From Aulostomus chinensis (lineage: Eukaryota; Chordata; Actinopteri; Syngnathiformes; Aulostomidae): a stretch of 64,000 nucleotides of DNA. The translations under genes were made by a program, and so were the position numbers. The stretch is from the NCBI GenBank assembly GCA_037954235.1, contig JBBMOA010000021.1:3872501-3936500 (forward strand), given 5' to 3'. The notes below the pieces were generated by a model, which was not told the DNA's origin, ran no database searches, and saw only the letters and a program-made list of their open reading frames with translations. Position 1 is the first letter of the stretch. Every line of letters starts with the position of its first letter. This document shows, one piece after another, positions 36,301 to 48,849 of the stretch.

Positions 36301-38590
36301 ATGGGTTACATGTTCTGAGGGTAGGTTGAAGTCTATCCACAGACCCAGACTAAACCACAGGCTCTACTGGGACAGCAACCCTGTTGTCGGTGATCCATCT
36401 TGGCATGCTTTAAGTTGGATTGCCATGAAATAAATTAACTTTGAAAACTTTTTTCTTTTCTTTTTTTTTGCAAGAGCAGAACATGACACATATTCACAGA
36501 ATTAATAATTAAAACTATTTCCTCAGTTCATTTGAAGGGAGTGCTTCTTATCCAAATTAAACAGGCGATTTGGGAGTCAAACTTGCCATCACAAGTACAC
36601 TCATACTTCAGATGTCTCGACTTCTCTTTCCAATTAAAAAGAGAAACTTTTATAATGCAAAAAAAATTTTTTTTTAAATGGGGGCTGAATAGAAAATGGC
36701 TTTCCAGGGGGGAAACAATTAGCTCCAGAGAACAAATTGAAATGTTCCTCTCTATCTTCTTCTAAGGTGGTGCTCACTAACACTAATTGTTTCAAATAGG
36801 CTAACAATTCGCCCTTGTTACACTTGTTACACTCGTGCACTCACACCGAGTGCACCTCTGTCAGCGTAATTGATGCTCCTCACTTACTGTTGTTCAAGGT
36901 GAGTAATGGCAATCCTCCCTTCTCTTGAGGTTTCCCTCCCCGTCCCATAAGGGCTCCTCCGAGAGCCGTAATGGCACCTGAGATGATCAGTCGACTGCTA
37001 ATACACTCACATCTTTGTTACTCATGCAAACTGGAGTGACGGATGTGCTACGTGAACCTCAGCAGGTGAAATAACTGGGGTTACCCAACTGAAATCTCTC
37101 TTATTTAAGCAGTAGTTTTACCAGCATGGTTAATTGAAGCCTAATCCTCTCCATGTATGAGTGCGCTCTCTGTCCTCCTCCTCCCCCCCCCACCCACCTT
37201 GGCTCCTGGGGGCTACTGTGGGATTTGGCAGCGCAGTCATCCATTCCTCCAAGAAAGAGGATGGATGATGTGAACTGTGAGCTGTCTTATTTTCTTCTAA
37301 GGGTCTAACCTGTACTCACAGGACCCACCCCCCACCTGGAATAAAGGCTTTTGGAAGGTAGATCTGTTTGAAGTGTAAATATCCCACAGGTCAAAGAGAG
37401 CAACTGAGAAGACAGATAGGAGCATATTTTTATCCATGCAAAAACTTTGATTTATTTCACACTTTATTCTTTCCAGACTACAGACAATGTTAGGGATCTG
37501 CCAGTGGTAGGTATGAGTAATTTCTTATTTCTGTGGTGTCATTTTGAGGCTATATTAAGAGCCAGGTTTCCACGGTAAACAGAAATACCTAGGAGATAGA
37601 GAGTCTGATTCAAACTGAGCAAGAAAACCTGCCTGAGTGTGGTTTGTAGGGACTGGGAATTTTGTCGAATTAGCCAAATGGCAAATGCACGTTGTTTGTT
37701 CTAATCAACGCTCATCCTCATGATCTCTCAAGAGAACCAGTGAAGCCAAATGTCCCATTAGTCCAGGAAACCTGTTGTGAAGCCACACAGTGAGGAGATG
37801 GCTCATTTAGTATTCATTAGAGGCTCCCATTGAGTGTAAACCAAAGTCGTTAGTCAGTGGCTGGTCCACAACAAAGGTGTGAGGCCAATATTTGAATGAT
37901 AGATGATGCTCTTTACAATCTGTGGCAATAATGAAAATCTGGAGATCATGAAAACAGATTTTATTAAAAGCGTACTCAGTTTTGTGTTGGGTAAAACATT
38001 CAGAAACACACTGTTCTTTACTCAGCCAAAGCTTTGGATGAACCAGAGATTTCTCACTCTTATTGGACAGTCCAATCTGCAACTTAGCATTCATTTTCTT
38101 GTTGCAGACGGGCCGGACCACCTCCCTCTGGAGAAAGATTTCAGGGAATGGTAGACAAAAACAGAGGGAATCGCAAGATTTTATTTTTTTTACAAACATG
38201 GCTGCTGTATTCTGAAGTATTAAATGAATCTGCGGCACATGCAACATGTAACTACATGCTGTTGGAGAAGGACGTTTTTTGTTTGTTTTTAGCTGCGATG
38301 TTGCATTTTGAAGGGTTTTTTTTTCGTAGAAAGAGTGACTGACTGAAAGATAAATGGCATGAATTGGCCCCGCAGCAGTCGTTACTGATTGTTTCTTTTA
38401 AAGAAGCTACTTTGACTACGGCACCTGATCTCTATCTTTATGTGTCAGGAATATTTTTTTTCATCCTCCAGGTATATGTCAGACAAAATCTCTTACACAC
38501 CTGAATGGTTCCATTGAAAGGTGTGTAGATGGAATAAACACTAAAAAGAAGGAAAAACGCACAGGCACATTCTGCACTTCTGGTCAGTGT
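31501..38590. other. Gene-free stretch with microsatellites
   Basis: Contains C and T runs, (AT)n near 32795-32812, (TG)n at 33136-33157 and 33264-33313, and a low-repeat, AT-rich block around 36530-36660. No coding exon is recognised. Confidence 0.4.
33264..33313 (+). repeat. (TG)n microsatellite
   Basis: About twenty-five TG units with one TATG interruption. A shorter (TG)n lies at 33136-33157, just before the palindrome GAGATAATTATCTC (33163-33176). Confidence 0.96.
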
Positions 38591-38597
38591 CAACATG

Positions 38598-38682
38598 CAA
38601 TGTTTGGGTCAGAGACCTTCCTCAGTTGTAAAGCTACATTTTTAAATAATAGACCGGAGGAAGGTCTTTGACCCAAACATTG
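38598..38682. repeat. Inverted repeat: two 26-bp arms around a 33-nt loop, hammerhead-like motif
   Basis: Arm 38598-38623 is the reverse complement of arm 38657-38682 with one mismatch. Each arm carries GAGGAAGGTC-(TCT/TTT)-GACCCAAACATTG. On the minus strand the left arm reads CTGAGGA, then a GGTC...GACC stem, then CAAAC. This recalls the CUGANGA - stem II - GAAAC layout of the hammerhead ribozymes found in Penelope-like elements, but with the invariant G of GAAA changed. It is probably a relic of a dispersed element. Confidence 0.7.
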
Positions 38683-38790
38683 ACCTTTGAAGAGAAGAGA
38701 ATATTTCAAATTGATTAAAATGATTTCATTGTATCAGAAATATTGCTAGGCTGCAGAGTTGTGGGTTGTTTTCAAATACATGAATATAAA

Positions 38791-38791
38791 T

Positions 38792-38844
<53 letters not shown>
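38791..38844 (+). repeat. (TG)n microsatellite
   Basis: About twenty-five TG units with a TTTG interruption at the left end and TATATG at the right. Confidence 0.96.
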
Positions 38845-40204
38845 CAAGTTCCAATTTAAGAATCAAAGGTTGAAAAACCCAATGTAAGACGAGCAATAAA
38901 GAGGTGTAGAACCCAGTAAACGGGTTATCATTGCAACAAAAGGCTCCTGTTATATGTCACGAACCTACAGTGAGAAATACTGTGAGTACAGCGAGTTCCT
39001 TTTCTCAGGATTTATACCTCAAACCTCTTATATAATTAGCTGTAGCCTTTTAAGCATACAGCATTTTCTTTGGTGCTTTCATGGCAGTGTTCCCATTTCT
39101 AACCTCTCAGCCAGGCACCAGGAGAGAACCGTCATCTCAAAGAAAGCAGAATGTAACCTACATGAAGAGGAGTTTGAGTGGACTGGGCGGTTTCCTGAGG
39201 TCTGTGTCCCGGTCGCGTCCGTACAACCAGATCTTTCCTAAATTACCAATGAAGAGCACTCAAAAGTGAAACCTCAGACCTCCAAGGATTACGATTGATC
39301 AAATAATCATGGATTTGGACTACACTCTGCTTCTGTTTCACTGCACTAAAGCTGGTGGATGCTGGTTTTCTTTGCATCTGTGTGGGCGTGCGACCAGTTC
39401 ATAACCCCCCCACCCCGACCCCTAGCTGTAGGCATGCTGCTACATTAACAGATTAGCAGAGCAGCATCGTAATTATTTAAACATGATAGGCCGTCTTCAT
39501 TTTCACCTTTGGCAGTCTATGCAAAACAAGGACCCTTTCAGGTCATGTTCAACCTGCGGTGCGGATCTTTTAGCCCCACCTCTGGCACTAATTACGTGAG
39601 GACATGTGCAGTAAGTCTGCAGCTCAGTCTGGATGTTCAATTACATGTAGAAGTACTACGCTCCAGCTTTAAGTGATTAGCGATGCAGTGCTGGGAGCGA
39701 AGTTAATTTCCGGACCTTTTACAGGGAGCGGACAGCACTGCAACCACTAAAATCTTATGAGCTTTAGATGAACTTTGCAGCATTAAGTGGACAAACCAAT
39801 TACAAAACATGAAGCTAAAGTGAGCTGGGCATAAAACAATAAAAGAAAAATCCCTGCTGGCACATTTCACAGACCCTTTTCAATTAGAAACACAGTCAAT
39901 ATTTCCCTGTCCCATATTTATAGCTGATCTCACGCAACGCAGCTTCCATCCAGTCCCAGTGAGAGCACAGGAAAATATTCCTCGTGGAAGCTGCTTTGAG
40001 CCACAAAAGCACAAATTTTGATTTTACATTGTGGCACACAAATATGTCTAAACTGATTTTGGATGCTTACGGATCACTGCGGAGTACTCAGTTATTTATT
40101 TCATGTCAGCTATTCCTTTTTGAATATGGAAATCCATAATCACCTGTTGTCATCTCTGGCATGGTAGCTTACTCTCAGGACAGGGATCATCGTAGCGTTG
40201 TGGT
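38845..40204. other. No gene seen
   Basis: Unique-looking sequence. There is no recognisable coding exon, RNA gene or element. Confidence 0.4.
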
Positions 40205-40436
40205 CGGGAAGTCAAGTCAGTTTCGTTTGAATGGCGCCAAATCACAACAAAAGTTCTCTCTACAAGTAGAGCGGGTCCAGTCCCTCACTCCTTCATTGAA
40301 TCTACACCCAACAATTCTCCATCAGCAAGCACACCAGGCAACAGCAGCCACCAAAACCTTCCTTTTAACAGCAGGATCGTCGAGCAGATCCAGGATCAGC
40401 GGGGACGGACGTCTGCTCTGACTGGTTGGGTACAAC
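40205..40436 (+). repeat. Teleost interspersed repeat (family A), longer copy
   Basis: Has the landmarks ATGGCGCCAAATCACAACAA, AGCAAGCACACCAGGC and a 3' part GGACGGACGTCTGCTCTGAC, followed by TGGTTGGGT. These landmarks recur in many fish genomes from general knowledge, and the last one matches the fragment at 1078-1110. Element class is not assigned. Confidence 0.55.
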
Positions 40437-43400
40437 CATTAACTAGTCGAGGATGATACACCATGAAGATGATAATATACCTGATAAGCACTAGCTAACA
40501 TTCGAGGAACGTTGCTCGACGCTAAGGTCGGCGTCAGCATGGGGTGTAGGCTAGCTTGGACACAGGTACCATCCTGAGTTCCACTCAATATTATCCTCTT
40601 TTCTCTTAAACACAGCTACGAAGGATAATTTGCTGTGTAATGCAAAAAGATTGCAGGAAAATTATCCTGCAACAGATTTACTGGTGAGACATGGCTTTAC
40701 ACCCGTGACTGGCTTGTTGAAATTATGAATTTGCACGGTTAAAGCCTGCACAAATTGGGTAAAACAAGTGTGGAGAGAATTTTTTAGTCAGTGTAAATGT
40801 AACTGCAGCTACGATAGCAGTATGTACTGCATATCGCCTTGGGTTGCGTGAGAGTCTGATAGTTGTTAAGCAGAAATAATTGTGATGGAATTGCGGGGAG
40901 CCAAAGCTGAATTGCATGTGCAGATATCTCAGTAGAGAAAACCGATACTGCAAGGAGATCAAGGATGCTTTAGAAGCATTATCACACGCTAAGGCACAGC
41001 ATGGCGGGGAGTGAATTAGCAGATGTATTCATACTTCATAGAGCAGCAGTTTGCGGAATAGTCAGCACAGCTTGAAGAGTGCTGAATTTAAATTAAAGGG
41101 AAAATGTTTCAAACTGCAGCTTCCGCTTTGTGCCAGTTTATATTTATCTAAATACACATGACTGGCCTTGATTTAAATTTCAGAAACTAATATCAAGCTT
41201 ATGTGCTGCAGGAGAACTGCTCAGATCATCAAGCGCAAACAGCATTTTCTGGCAAGATTAAGTAATTTCACAGTTGAAATTCAGTTGAGGACATTAACAT
41301 ATTTAATCTGGGATCAATAAACAACATCTTTCACTGAGATACAAAGCATGGGCGGCGCATGAAAAAAAAAATCAGTCATTATCCCTGCAAACTGGGCTTC
41401 GCTAATCAAGAACAGCTTTTTTGGAGCCCGCACTTCAGTTTTGGACAGAATTTATGTTTTTCAGACTAATATTTTATTCCCACTTGGGGCTGTGTAGACA
41501 CTCACTCCTATAATATAGCACAATAGATGGTAAAATCTTCCCCTCAGTTGTATGACAGCTGGTGGCATCATCCTGCTCAGCCATTCCAGCAAGGCAGATC
41601 AGTTTTTCAGTTTAAAAAGAGTATAAAGCTCTCGATCGGGTGTATTTTTCACAGACAAATTGAATGTTTCTTCGCCATCAGTTGGGAATCCCTCGTGGCG
41701 GTGATGCTAAATGACACGCTGGTGAAACCTATAACCCACAAAAATGAAGTTATTTCAATTAAAAACAAACAAACAGTATATTAGTTATATTGCTTCTACT
41801 GCACAGTAGAATATGCCTGAGATTTTTTTAGCAAATCTTTGCACCAACACAGTAGAAATATTTCTTGTATTTTTCAACTGTTCTATAAAATGGCAAATGT
41901 CATCAGGGAGACATATTGAAACACCCCAAAGCCATAACTGGCGTAACAGTTTAGCTGTACAATTGAATTTGTAATTAACCTGCTGTTAATGTGACGGAGC
42001 GCTGAGCCCAAGGCAGTGTACTTGATTTGAAATAAAAGAGGAACTCCATAGGAGATAATCGTAATCGCAGTAATTAAATGTCCCGAGCTTGATGTATCGG
42101 AAAATGGTCAGCTGCTGGTGTAGTAATCCATACCACAGGAAATGGAAATGTTGTTTCCTGTCTGGCTGCTGTGGCTGTGAAGAATGGAGCGGTCGGAAAC
42201 TAAAACCGGGAACGCAGTTGCATTCCTCATGTTACTGTAAACCGACACGTGGAAAAGAATGAAGGAGGGGAGTTGAGAGTTCAATTCTTCTTTTGCCCTG
42301 ACAGGTCGATCTATTTCTACTGTGCTGACTTCTTTATGACAGGGGGGCGTCAACGCTACATTCTAATTAATTAGAATCTCAAACCCTCATAATAGGAGGC
42401 TGACATCACCACAACGACCATAAAATGAGACTGCGTGTGTCTTTCTTTGATTGGTAAAATACTAGACGGACGTATCAGCTCACACTCCCCTGTTCAGCCA
42501 TTCTGGAGCCCAGCTCCCATCAATAATAAGGCCCGTAATTAGCATCTTAATAGGCATTAACAAGAAAGGAGTGATGGCACAAGACACATTTGCAAACAGT
42601 GTACATAGATGGAATATCACGGAATTAAACACGCTTGGGAAGGGAGCTGTAATCTCGTGAAAATTCAATTAGCCCACTTCAGAAATGGATTATGCATGAG
42701 AAATAAAATTAGCGAGATGGGATGGAAAACAAGAGGATGTCATGATATCATCACGGAGCGCTTGCTTCTTTGACTTCCACTCATACAGCTGCACTGCTTT
42801 TTCTTTTTCTTCTTTATTTTATTCTCCTGATCGGCTGTGAAAACCTGCCTGGCGAGGCTCCCTCCTGCATCGCTGCATGTCTGCATGCAGGTTTTGTTTG
42901 TTTTTTCTTCTCACAGAAGAAGTTCCGTTCTTTGGAGGAGGTTGACATCTTTCTTGTATTTATCTTAATTTGGAGACGTCTGAATCTTTATCCACATAAT
43001 CGGCTTCCTTTCAGACAAGTCAATTACGACTCAAAGCCCTCTGAAATCAGAAGATGTTGAGGAAAGTAGATTCAGAGACTAATTATATTTGATCTAGTTT
43101 GATCCCTCGTGGTGTATCGGAATGTGAATTAAAGACCACGCAAACACGGGTAAAATATCAAAAAATAAATTATCAAATAAAAATGTCAAAAATTAACAAG
43201 AAAATCAAATAAAACTACTATAAAATCGTTGTCCAGTGTCTTAAATATTTGCTTGTGGACAAAAACAGGGGTTCATGCCAACCAAGTGACCAGTGTTGAG
43301 CTCTCTCAGCCACAAACTCAGGCTGACATAGCTTTCACGTGTCCAGTAGGACATTATTGATGTTACGCCAACGGACTTGGAAGCGAAGTTTCCAAAAACC

Positions 43401-43994
43401 TCTCAGCAGGGACGCTTCACCCTGGAACGTCACTGTTCACGCGTTGGATTGGAGGGGCAATGATGTCTCTCTTGAGCTGCTGATTTTTGTTGATCCTGCA
43501 AAACCCAATCAACAACAACCCATTTAACCAAAATCTAATAAAAGTCGTTAAGTCAGCATTCATGTTGGCGGGTCAATTTGATGTTCCATTGATTCACATA
43601 TTTGCGAGGCAAATGGAGGGCGGTGAACCCAGCAGCGGCCCATCATGCTGGTCGTCTATTAGCTAAACGCCGAGTGTGGCTGAGATCCATACGAAGGCTC
43701 CTAATGACCTCAGTGGGACTCGCGTTACAGTCGTTTAGCAGTTATTGAACATCATCTTTATTGGTTTTTTACTTATTTTTCTAAGTTGAATATATGAAAA
43801 GCCTCTTGTTGAACCAAACAGGATTAAACATTGTAAACAGCAGTGAGGCGAGAATTCAGACGTTCTCAGCGACACATAAAATGGAAGATTAAAAGCCAAA
43901 GCGGATTTTATGAGGGGGAAAAAAGTCTTTCAGATGTCTCATCTAAACGAAAAGGAAACCTCAGCAACCAGAAATATCACACAGTGGTCGTATG
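40437..43994. other. Gene-free stretch with low-repeat, TAAT-rich blocks
   Basis: No coding exon is seen. 41930-42720 is free of recognisable repeats and dense in TAATTA/CAATTA motifs, including an 18-bp perfect palindrome at 42360-42377. It is a candidate conserved non-coding region, on sequence character only. Confidence 0.4.
42360..42377. repeat. 18-bp perfect palindrome containing TAATTAATTA
   Basis: ATTCTAATTAATTAGAAT is its own reverse complement and contains two overlapping TAATTA homeodomain cores. Confidence 0.9.
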
Positions 43995-44165
43995 CCTCCC
44001 CGATAAGGTCGACATTTTTGCACTAATTGAAGAAATTCGCTCCAGGTGTTCTTGGCCGTGACGTCTTGACACCAAAACCTTTTCAGTTCATCCTTGAATC
44101 CCAGTGGATGTTTGTGCAAAATTTGTACAAAGCGTTTCGGAGCGATCACAATGGCATGAATGTGG
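43995..44165 (+). repeat. Fragment of a teleost interspersed repeat (family B)
   Basis: Contains GAAGAAATTCGCTCCAGG, then TTGAATCCCAGTGGATGTTT and TGCAAAATTTGTAC. The central motif is shared with the inverted copy at 5030-5235. Confidence 0.5.
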
Positions 44166-46397
44166 AGGACAAAAAGACGACAAGAAAGCAATCATGCCTG
44201 TCTTCATGGCCAACATCTACCTCAGGGATCTTTTGCATAATGTTGAGAGACACTTGTTCCGTTACAAAAATAAAGGACCCAAGTTTAAAATGACTGGAAT
44301 TGTCATTTAAAACGGACTTCAAGGCAGGTCCTGATCATGTGATAATGATGTGAACGTGGCTCTTTACGGAATTAATGTAGCACAAGGAAGCAAAGTTGTT
44401 CTTGAGCTGTGCTGCAGCATGCAGAGCAGAGTTGAAAGGGAGGGCTTTGGCGTAGCATTTGTTGCTGTTGTGTTGTGTTTAATAGCAATTATCAAGAGGG
44501 ACACACGTTCCGTGTTGCAGGTGCTGGGGAACAAGACTGCTGCCTTGTTCAAATACTTTAATTCTATGTGGATGACAACATTTGGACCTTTAATGTCTCC
44601 AAATTTCTTTTATAATCCAGTTCATCCAGCTCAGCGAAGGCTTCTTTGACAGAATGTATTTTTTATGGATGCCTGTTTCTCTTCTCTTCAAGTAAAGATG
44701 AGTGTTGTTCTGGGATTCGGGGGCACTGCGTGACATATCTGCTATTCTGTCTGTTGTCTGCCGTTTGTAGCAGTCAGTGAATTTTTTTTTCTTTTTTCTA
44801 ACAGTTGGGATTAGAAAATATATGTATTCTTGTAGTTTTGTATTGAGCTAAAAACCTATCATCTACTTACTGTACGCTGTGATATGTCCCATTTTCCAAC
44901 CACCAGAAACCTTAGAAATGAATCACCACGCTGAAATGCTGCTTTACAACCGCACCTTCTACCAGGCAACGTGTTGTAGGCTTTAGATGAAGAAGGAAAT
45001 GAGTACTCCTGGTGTTTTAGTTCCAGAACACTGTGCTGCAACTTCAAATTGAAATCAGCCGCTCGACAGGGACATCGCTTGCTAACTTGTTTGGTTCGTG
45101 AAGCAAAAGGTCAACCAGAGAGAGTCCAACTGTAATGGGACATCCCAGTGAGAATTGTTTTTTTCGGATAAGTTTGTCTAAAACACGTTCTGAAACTGCC
45201 GGCTGAGCCAACAGGTCACAGAGGAAATACTCAACAAGACCTCCCAAATGTTGCAGTTTAAACGCTAAACCTTAATAGTTTGAAATGATTCAACATCCTT
45301 GAAACCTTCCTGGAACGTAAGAAATTCAAATATCTGACATCGTGAGAACTCGTGGCTCGCGGAGATTCCCTGCTCGCTGTGATGGCGACACCTACTGTTC
45401 CGGAGGGCGGACGTGTCAGACCTTTCGAAAACTGGTTCTTGTGTACTGGTAAAACAGTAGTCCAGTTTAACGACCTCATCTTGGTGCTACCGCGCAGGTA
45501 AACCCACTGACTGCTCAAGAAGGATGCACTGAACTGACCACAAGCAAATATTAGTATACAGCATTTAGTGTTATTTGTAGTGTGAAACGACATTGATGAC
45601 AAGGATGCCGAGAAGAGAGTGGCGGACGAGGCAGAGGATGGTAAAATATGTATAGTTTGGCCTTTGGTCTAAGACCTACGGAAAGGCCATGAATAATAGA
45701 TGGAGCCCTGCTCCTATAGATCCATCTGTTTACGTGGTCATCCCCCTCCAGCATCTCCTTGGATTTGACATTGCGGTTGCAACATCAAACAATTTGCAAG
45801 CAGTATTCATTCTTTACAACACCAACATGGTGAGTCACTCCAACAGTTGAATCTTTAACCCTGTCAATATTTTTTAGGGTGAAGTTAAACTTAGGAAGCT
45901 TTATTTAAGTTCTGACTGAACCAAAGTTATTTCTAGAGTAGGAAAATGAACCGTAGCCTGGTGTCTTGATGTAGAGCCAGGGGAAGTGGATGTTAATGGC
46001 TGACTGCAGCCACACACACCTCCATCAATCTTCCACCTGGCAGTATTTTCCCCAGTGCTAGATTAGAAACCACTTTTTTATTTGCATGCCATTACACAGT
46101 GCTGCAAATTAGAGAGGTTAAAATGCCAAAGAGATGCTGCAAAGAGGACCATTCCCTGGGGGAGGGCTGAGGAAAATTGCACCCTTCCACCTTTCAACTT
46201 AATTGATGCAGTTGTACATGGAATTAAAGCTTTCTTTATTCATGAACAACATACTTGGGCTTCCCCGCAGTGATAAAAGATGTCAGCAGTGAGGCGTCTC
46301 AGGGAATCTTGTTGTCAGTCATTGGATTTCAGGCTTGCTGAGTCGACAAAGTGAGTCTAGTCAACCGTGGTGGTTGGATCCTGAAGAAAACACAAAT

Positions 46398-46439
<42 letters not shown>

Positions 46440-47034
46440 AGTGTGAGAGTGAGAGAGTAGTTGAGAGACCCTTCACAGCAGTATCCTCATTTTGCTTCTT
46501 CAAACATAAAGCATGATTGTCTCATGAGGCTTCAACAAGGCACACATTTCCTTTTTGTCACAATGAGCGTGTGATGAAGTGATGTTTTTAAATTACCTGA
46601 TAAACCAAATGAAGCTGGAGCCAGAAGCAGGTTAGCTTCAACCACAAGTCGCAGGAATGCTCCATCTGTACGTTGATTTATTGGATTGTCACGTCTGATT
46701 GTTGAGCTTTTGACACATTCGGTATCGAATGGTGAATCCTCCTTTCCTTTCTCCTGGGTCTTGTCCATGATGAGAGGAAGCTTTTCCTCTGAACAATCCC
46801 CAGAAGATCTCATGCAATCCCTCTTACTCATCAGTTCTACCATCCGCAAATCCTCCCCAAGTCACCTGCAGCGTACAGACCACTAAGACAGTAAAACAGG
46901 AGGATGGGTGGAAGACAAAGCTTGATGTTCTCTCACTATCTAGAAATTAAACTTTCCAGACTGAGGAAAACAATCTGACATCAGGTAATAAAGGCTAGAA
47001 TCAGAGGGTTTGTAGAGGTCACCCATCCAGAACA
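44166..47034. other. No gene seen; possible conserved block at 46040-46270; (GT)n at 46401-46436
   Basis: Contains a clean octamer ATTTGCAT at 46080-46087 within a low-repeat stretch, and an eighteen-unit (GT)n ending in GCGCGAGTGTGAGAG. The remaining sequence is unique-looking. Confidence 0.4.
46401..46436 (+). repeat. (GT)n microsatellite
   Basis: Eighteen GT units. Confidence 0.97.
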
Positions 47035-47260
47035 TGATCCATGTCATCTCCGAACCCAATGGTTAAAACCCAAACGCAATCAATTAAATAAACACATGCT
47101 CGCATCCGACTGAAATATCAACCATTATACTGAAAATAAGCCTTCCAGAATACGATCAAGATCAAGAGGATTTGATCCAGAAAGCCTCCACTTCTCCCTG
47201 AAATATCCTTCCACCACATTTCATCAGAATCCGTCCAACAGTGTTTGAGAGTCCCCTCCC
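47035..47260 (+). repeat. Degenerate teleost interspersed repeat fragment
   Basis: The segment ATCCTTCCACCACATTTCAT, followed by CAGAATCCGTCCAACAGTGT, matches the general form of a common fish repeat in which such phrases end with a Tttgag-type tail. The copy is diverged and its boundaries are approximate. Confidence 0.4.
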
Positions 47261-48316
47261 AACGTCACGTCATCTGAGCTTCTCTCGCAGACGTGACACA
47301 CAAACGGCTCTCAACATGAATTATACAGCCAAGGTCATGACAACCTGGATGAGGTCTTGAGGGGATACCATGACCACGTGCACCACGCCAGCTGGAAATG
47401 CACACTCAAGCTTTGGCTGAAATGATCAAGCGAAATAATCAAACCGGCCAGTAAAAGAGGCTGAGGACACCTGGCTAGTGTGAGATCTGTGCCCTTGTAG
47501 TTCTGAGGACACAAAATAGTGTCATCAGTTACATATATTTTTTCATTATGAAACATATTTTTCCTCTTTTATTCAATGAAACAGAAGAAAAAAAATCTGT
47601 TCACACAGCTTCAAAATACAGGCGAGCGCCCGGAACCATCCATCAAGAATCAGTTAATTGCTTCCTCTTAAAATTGCAGGTCAAGAGTTGCTAGCGGAGC
47701 TGAAAGCATTAATCGTATGGTATTATACTAGAAATTATACTAGAAGGACTCCAAAACACAGGCAGACAGGGCAGTTAAGGTCTTTGATATGTACTGCAAC
47801 CTGCAGGATGTATTGAATGAACCCAGATGAGTAAAAATATTAATTCACCTGCAAACAAAAAGTAAATCATAGCCGACAGAAGCTCTATGTGATTCTGCCC
47901 TTAAGCTGGAATCAACCTCAATTGAGCTTTTGAGAACTTTTGAAACATTTGTCCTTCATTTTTTTAAAGTAACTTTCACAAACAAACATCACACGGCGAA
48001 TTCCAAAAAGGTTGAATTTATGTGGCGTTCCTACATCTGTATAAAGGTCGATCAGGAGTTTCATCATCTGCTCTAAGAATTCCAAGGGGTATTAATTTAT
48101 GACACTTTTGGAAAAGGGACCACCTTAGATGGTGAGATTATATATTGCAGCTATAAATTATACATTTCAGCTATAAAGCCAACACGTTCTGTCCCTTAAG
48201 AGATTGGTCGATGTGGGCTGACACGTACAAGGCTATTGATCCAAAAGGAGCAGCTTGTATTCAGCCCACTGAGCAACCGTCTATTCGTGCATGTTCAAAA
48301 CACAATCAGATATAAG

Positions 48317-48323
48317 CCCCCCC

Positions 48324-48355
<32 letters not shown>
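48317..48355 (+). repeat. (C)n(CA)n microsatellite
   Basis: C8 followed by about fifteen CA units. Confidence 0.95.
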
Positions 48356-48639
48356 TGTTGGCCTTTGTTCCTGCCGTGATTATTTTGAGCTCGACAGCGC
48401 AGCTGCATTATGAGGGGCCACACAATGAAAAAGAAATTAGAAATGACTGGAACGCCAGAAATCATAATGGGGCGTTTTGTCCGGTCGTAGCAAGCAGCAA
48501 GTATTTGTGTGGGTAACGGAGCTGAACAGTGACAGGCGGGGATTGAAGCGACCCAAGCTGGGGAAGGCTGTTACATTTTACGGGGCCTGTAGTGGGAAAC
48601 AGTAGTGGGCTATCTAAACCTTGTTTGAGGGGCCAGAGC

Positions 48640-48700
48640 CAATCGCACCGTCGCCTCACAGCGAGAAGGTCCTGGGTTTGAGTCCCAGCCACACCAGGTC
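48640..48700 (+). mobile_element. Truncated SINE head
   Basis: CACCGTCGCCTCACAGCGAG, then AAGGTCCTGGGTTTGAGTCC, corresponds to the tRNA-related head (box B region) of the SINE family found complete at 18852 and 56229. The SINE core and tail are missing; LINE sequence follows directly. Confidence 0.65.
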
Positions 48701-48714
48701 CGTCAGGCTCTACC

Positions 48715-48849
48715 AAACTCTGAGCCTTCAGTGTGGAAGCCCCCACCCTCTGGAACTCTCTCCCCAAGGACATCCGAGACTCCCCGACCCTGGACATACT
48801 GAAAGCTGCTCTCAAAACCCGCCTGTTCATCATTGCATTTAACACGTAG
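48715..48849 (+). pseudogene. Non-LTR retrotransposon (LINE) relic, ORF2 C-terminus
   Basis: Frame 48733-48849 reads VEAPTLWNSLPKDIRDSP, then TLDILKAALKTRLFIIAFNT and a TAG stop. The pattern LWNSLP-x-DIR-x-S-x-x-x-x-x-FK/LK-x-x-LKT-x-LF is the usual C-terminal end of reverse transcriptases encoded by fish non-LTR retrotransposons, which copy RNA into chromosomal DNA. Only the last 39 codons or so remain. The upstream reverse-transcriptase and endonuclease domains are absent, so this is a 5'-truncated, inactive copy. Confidence 0.75.
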
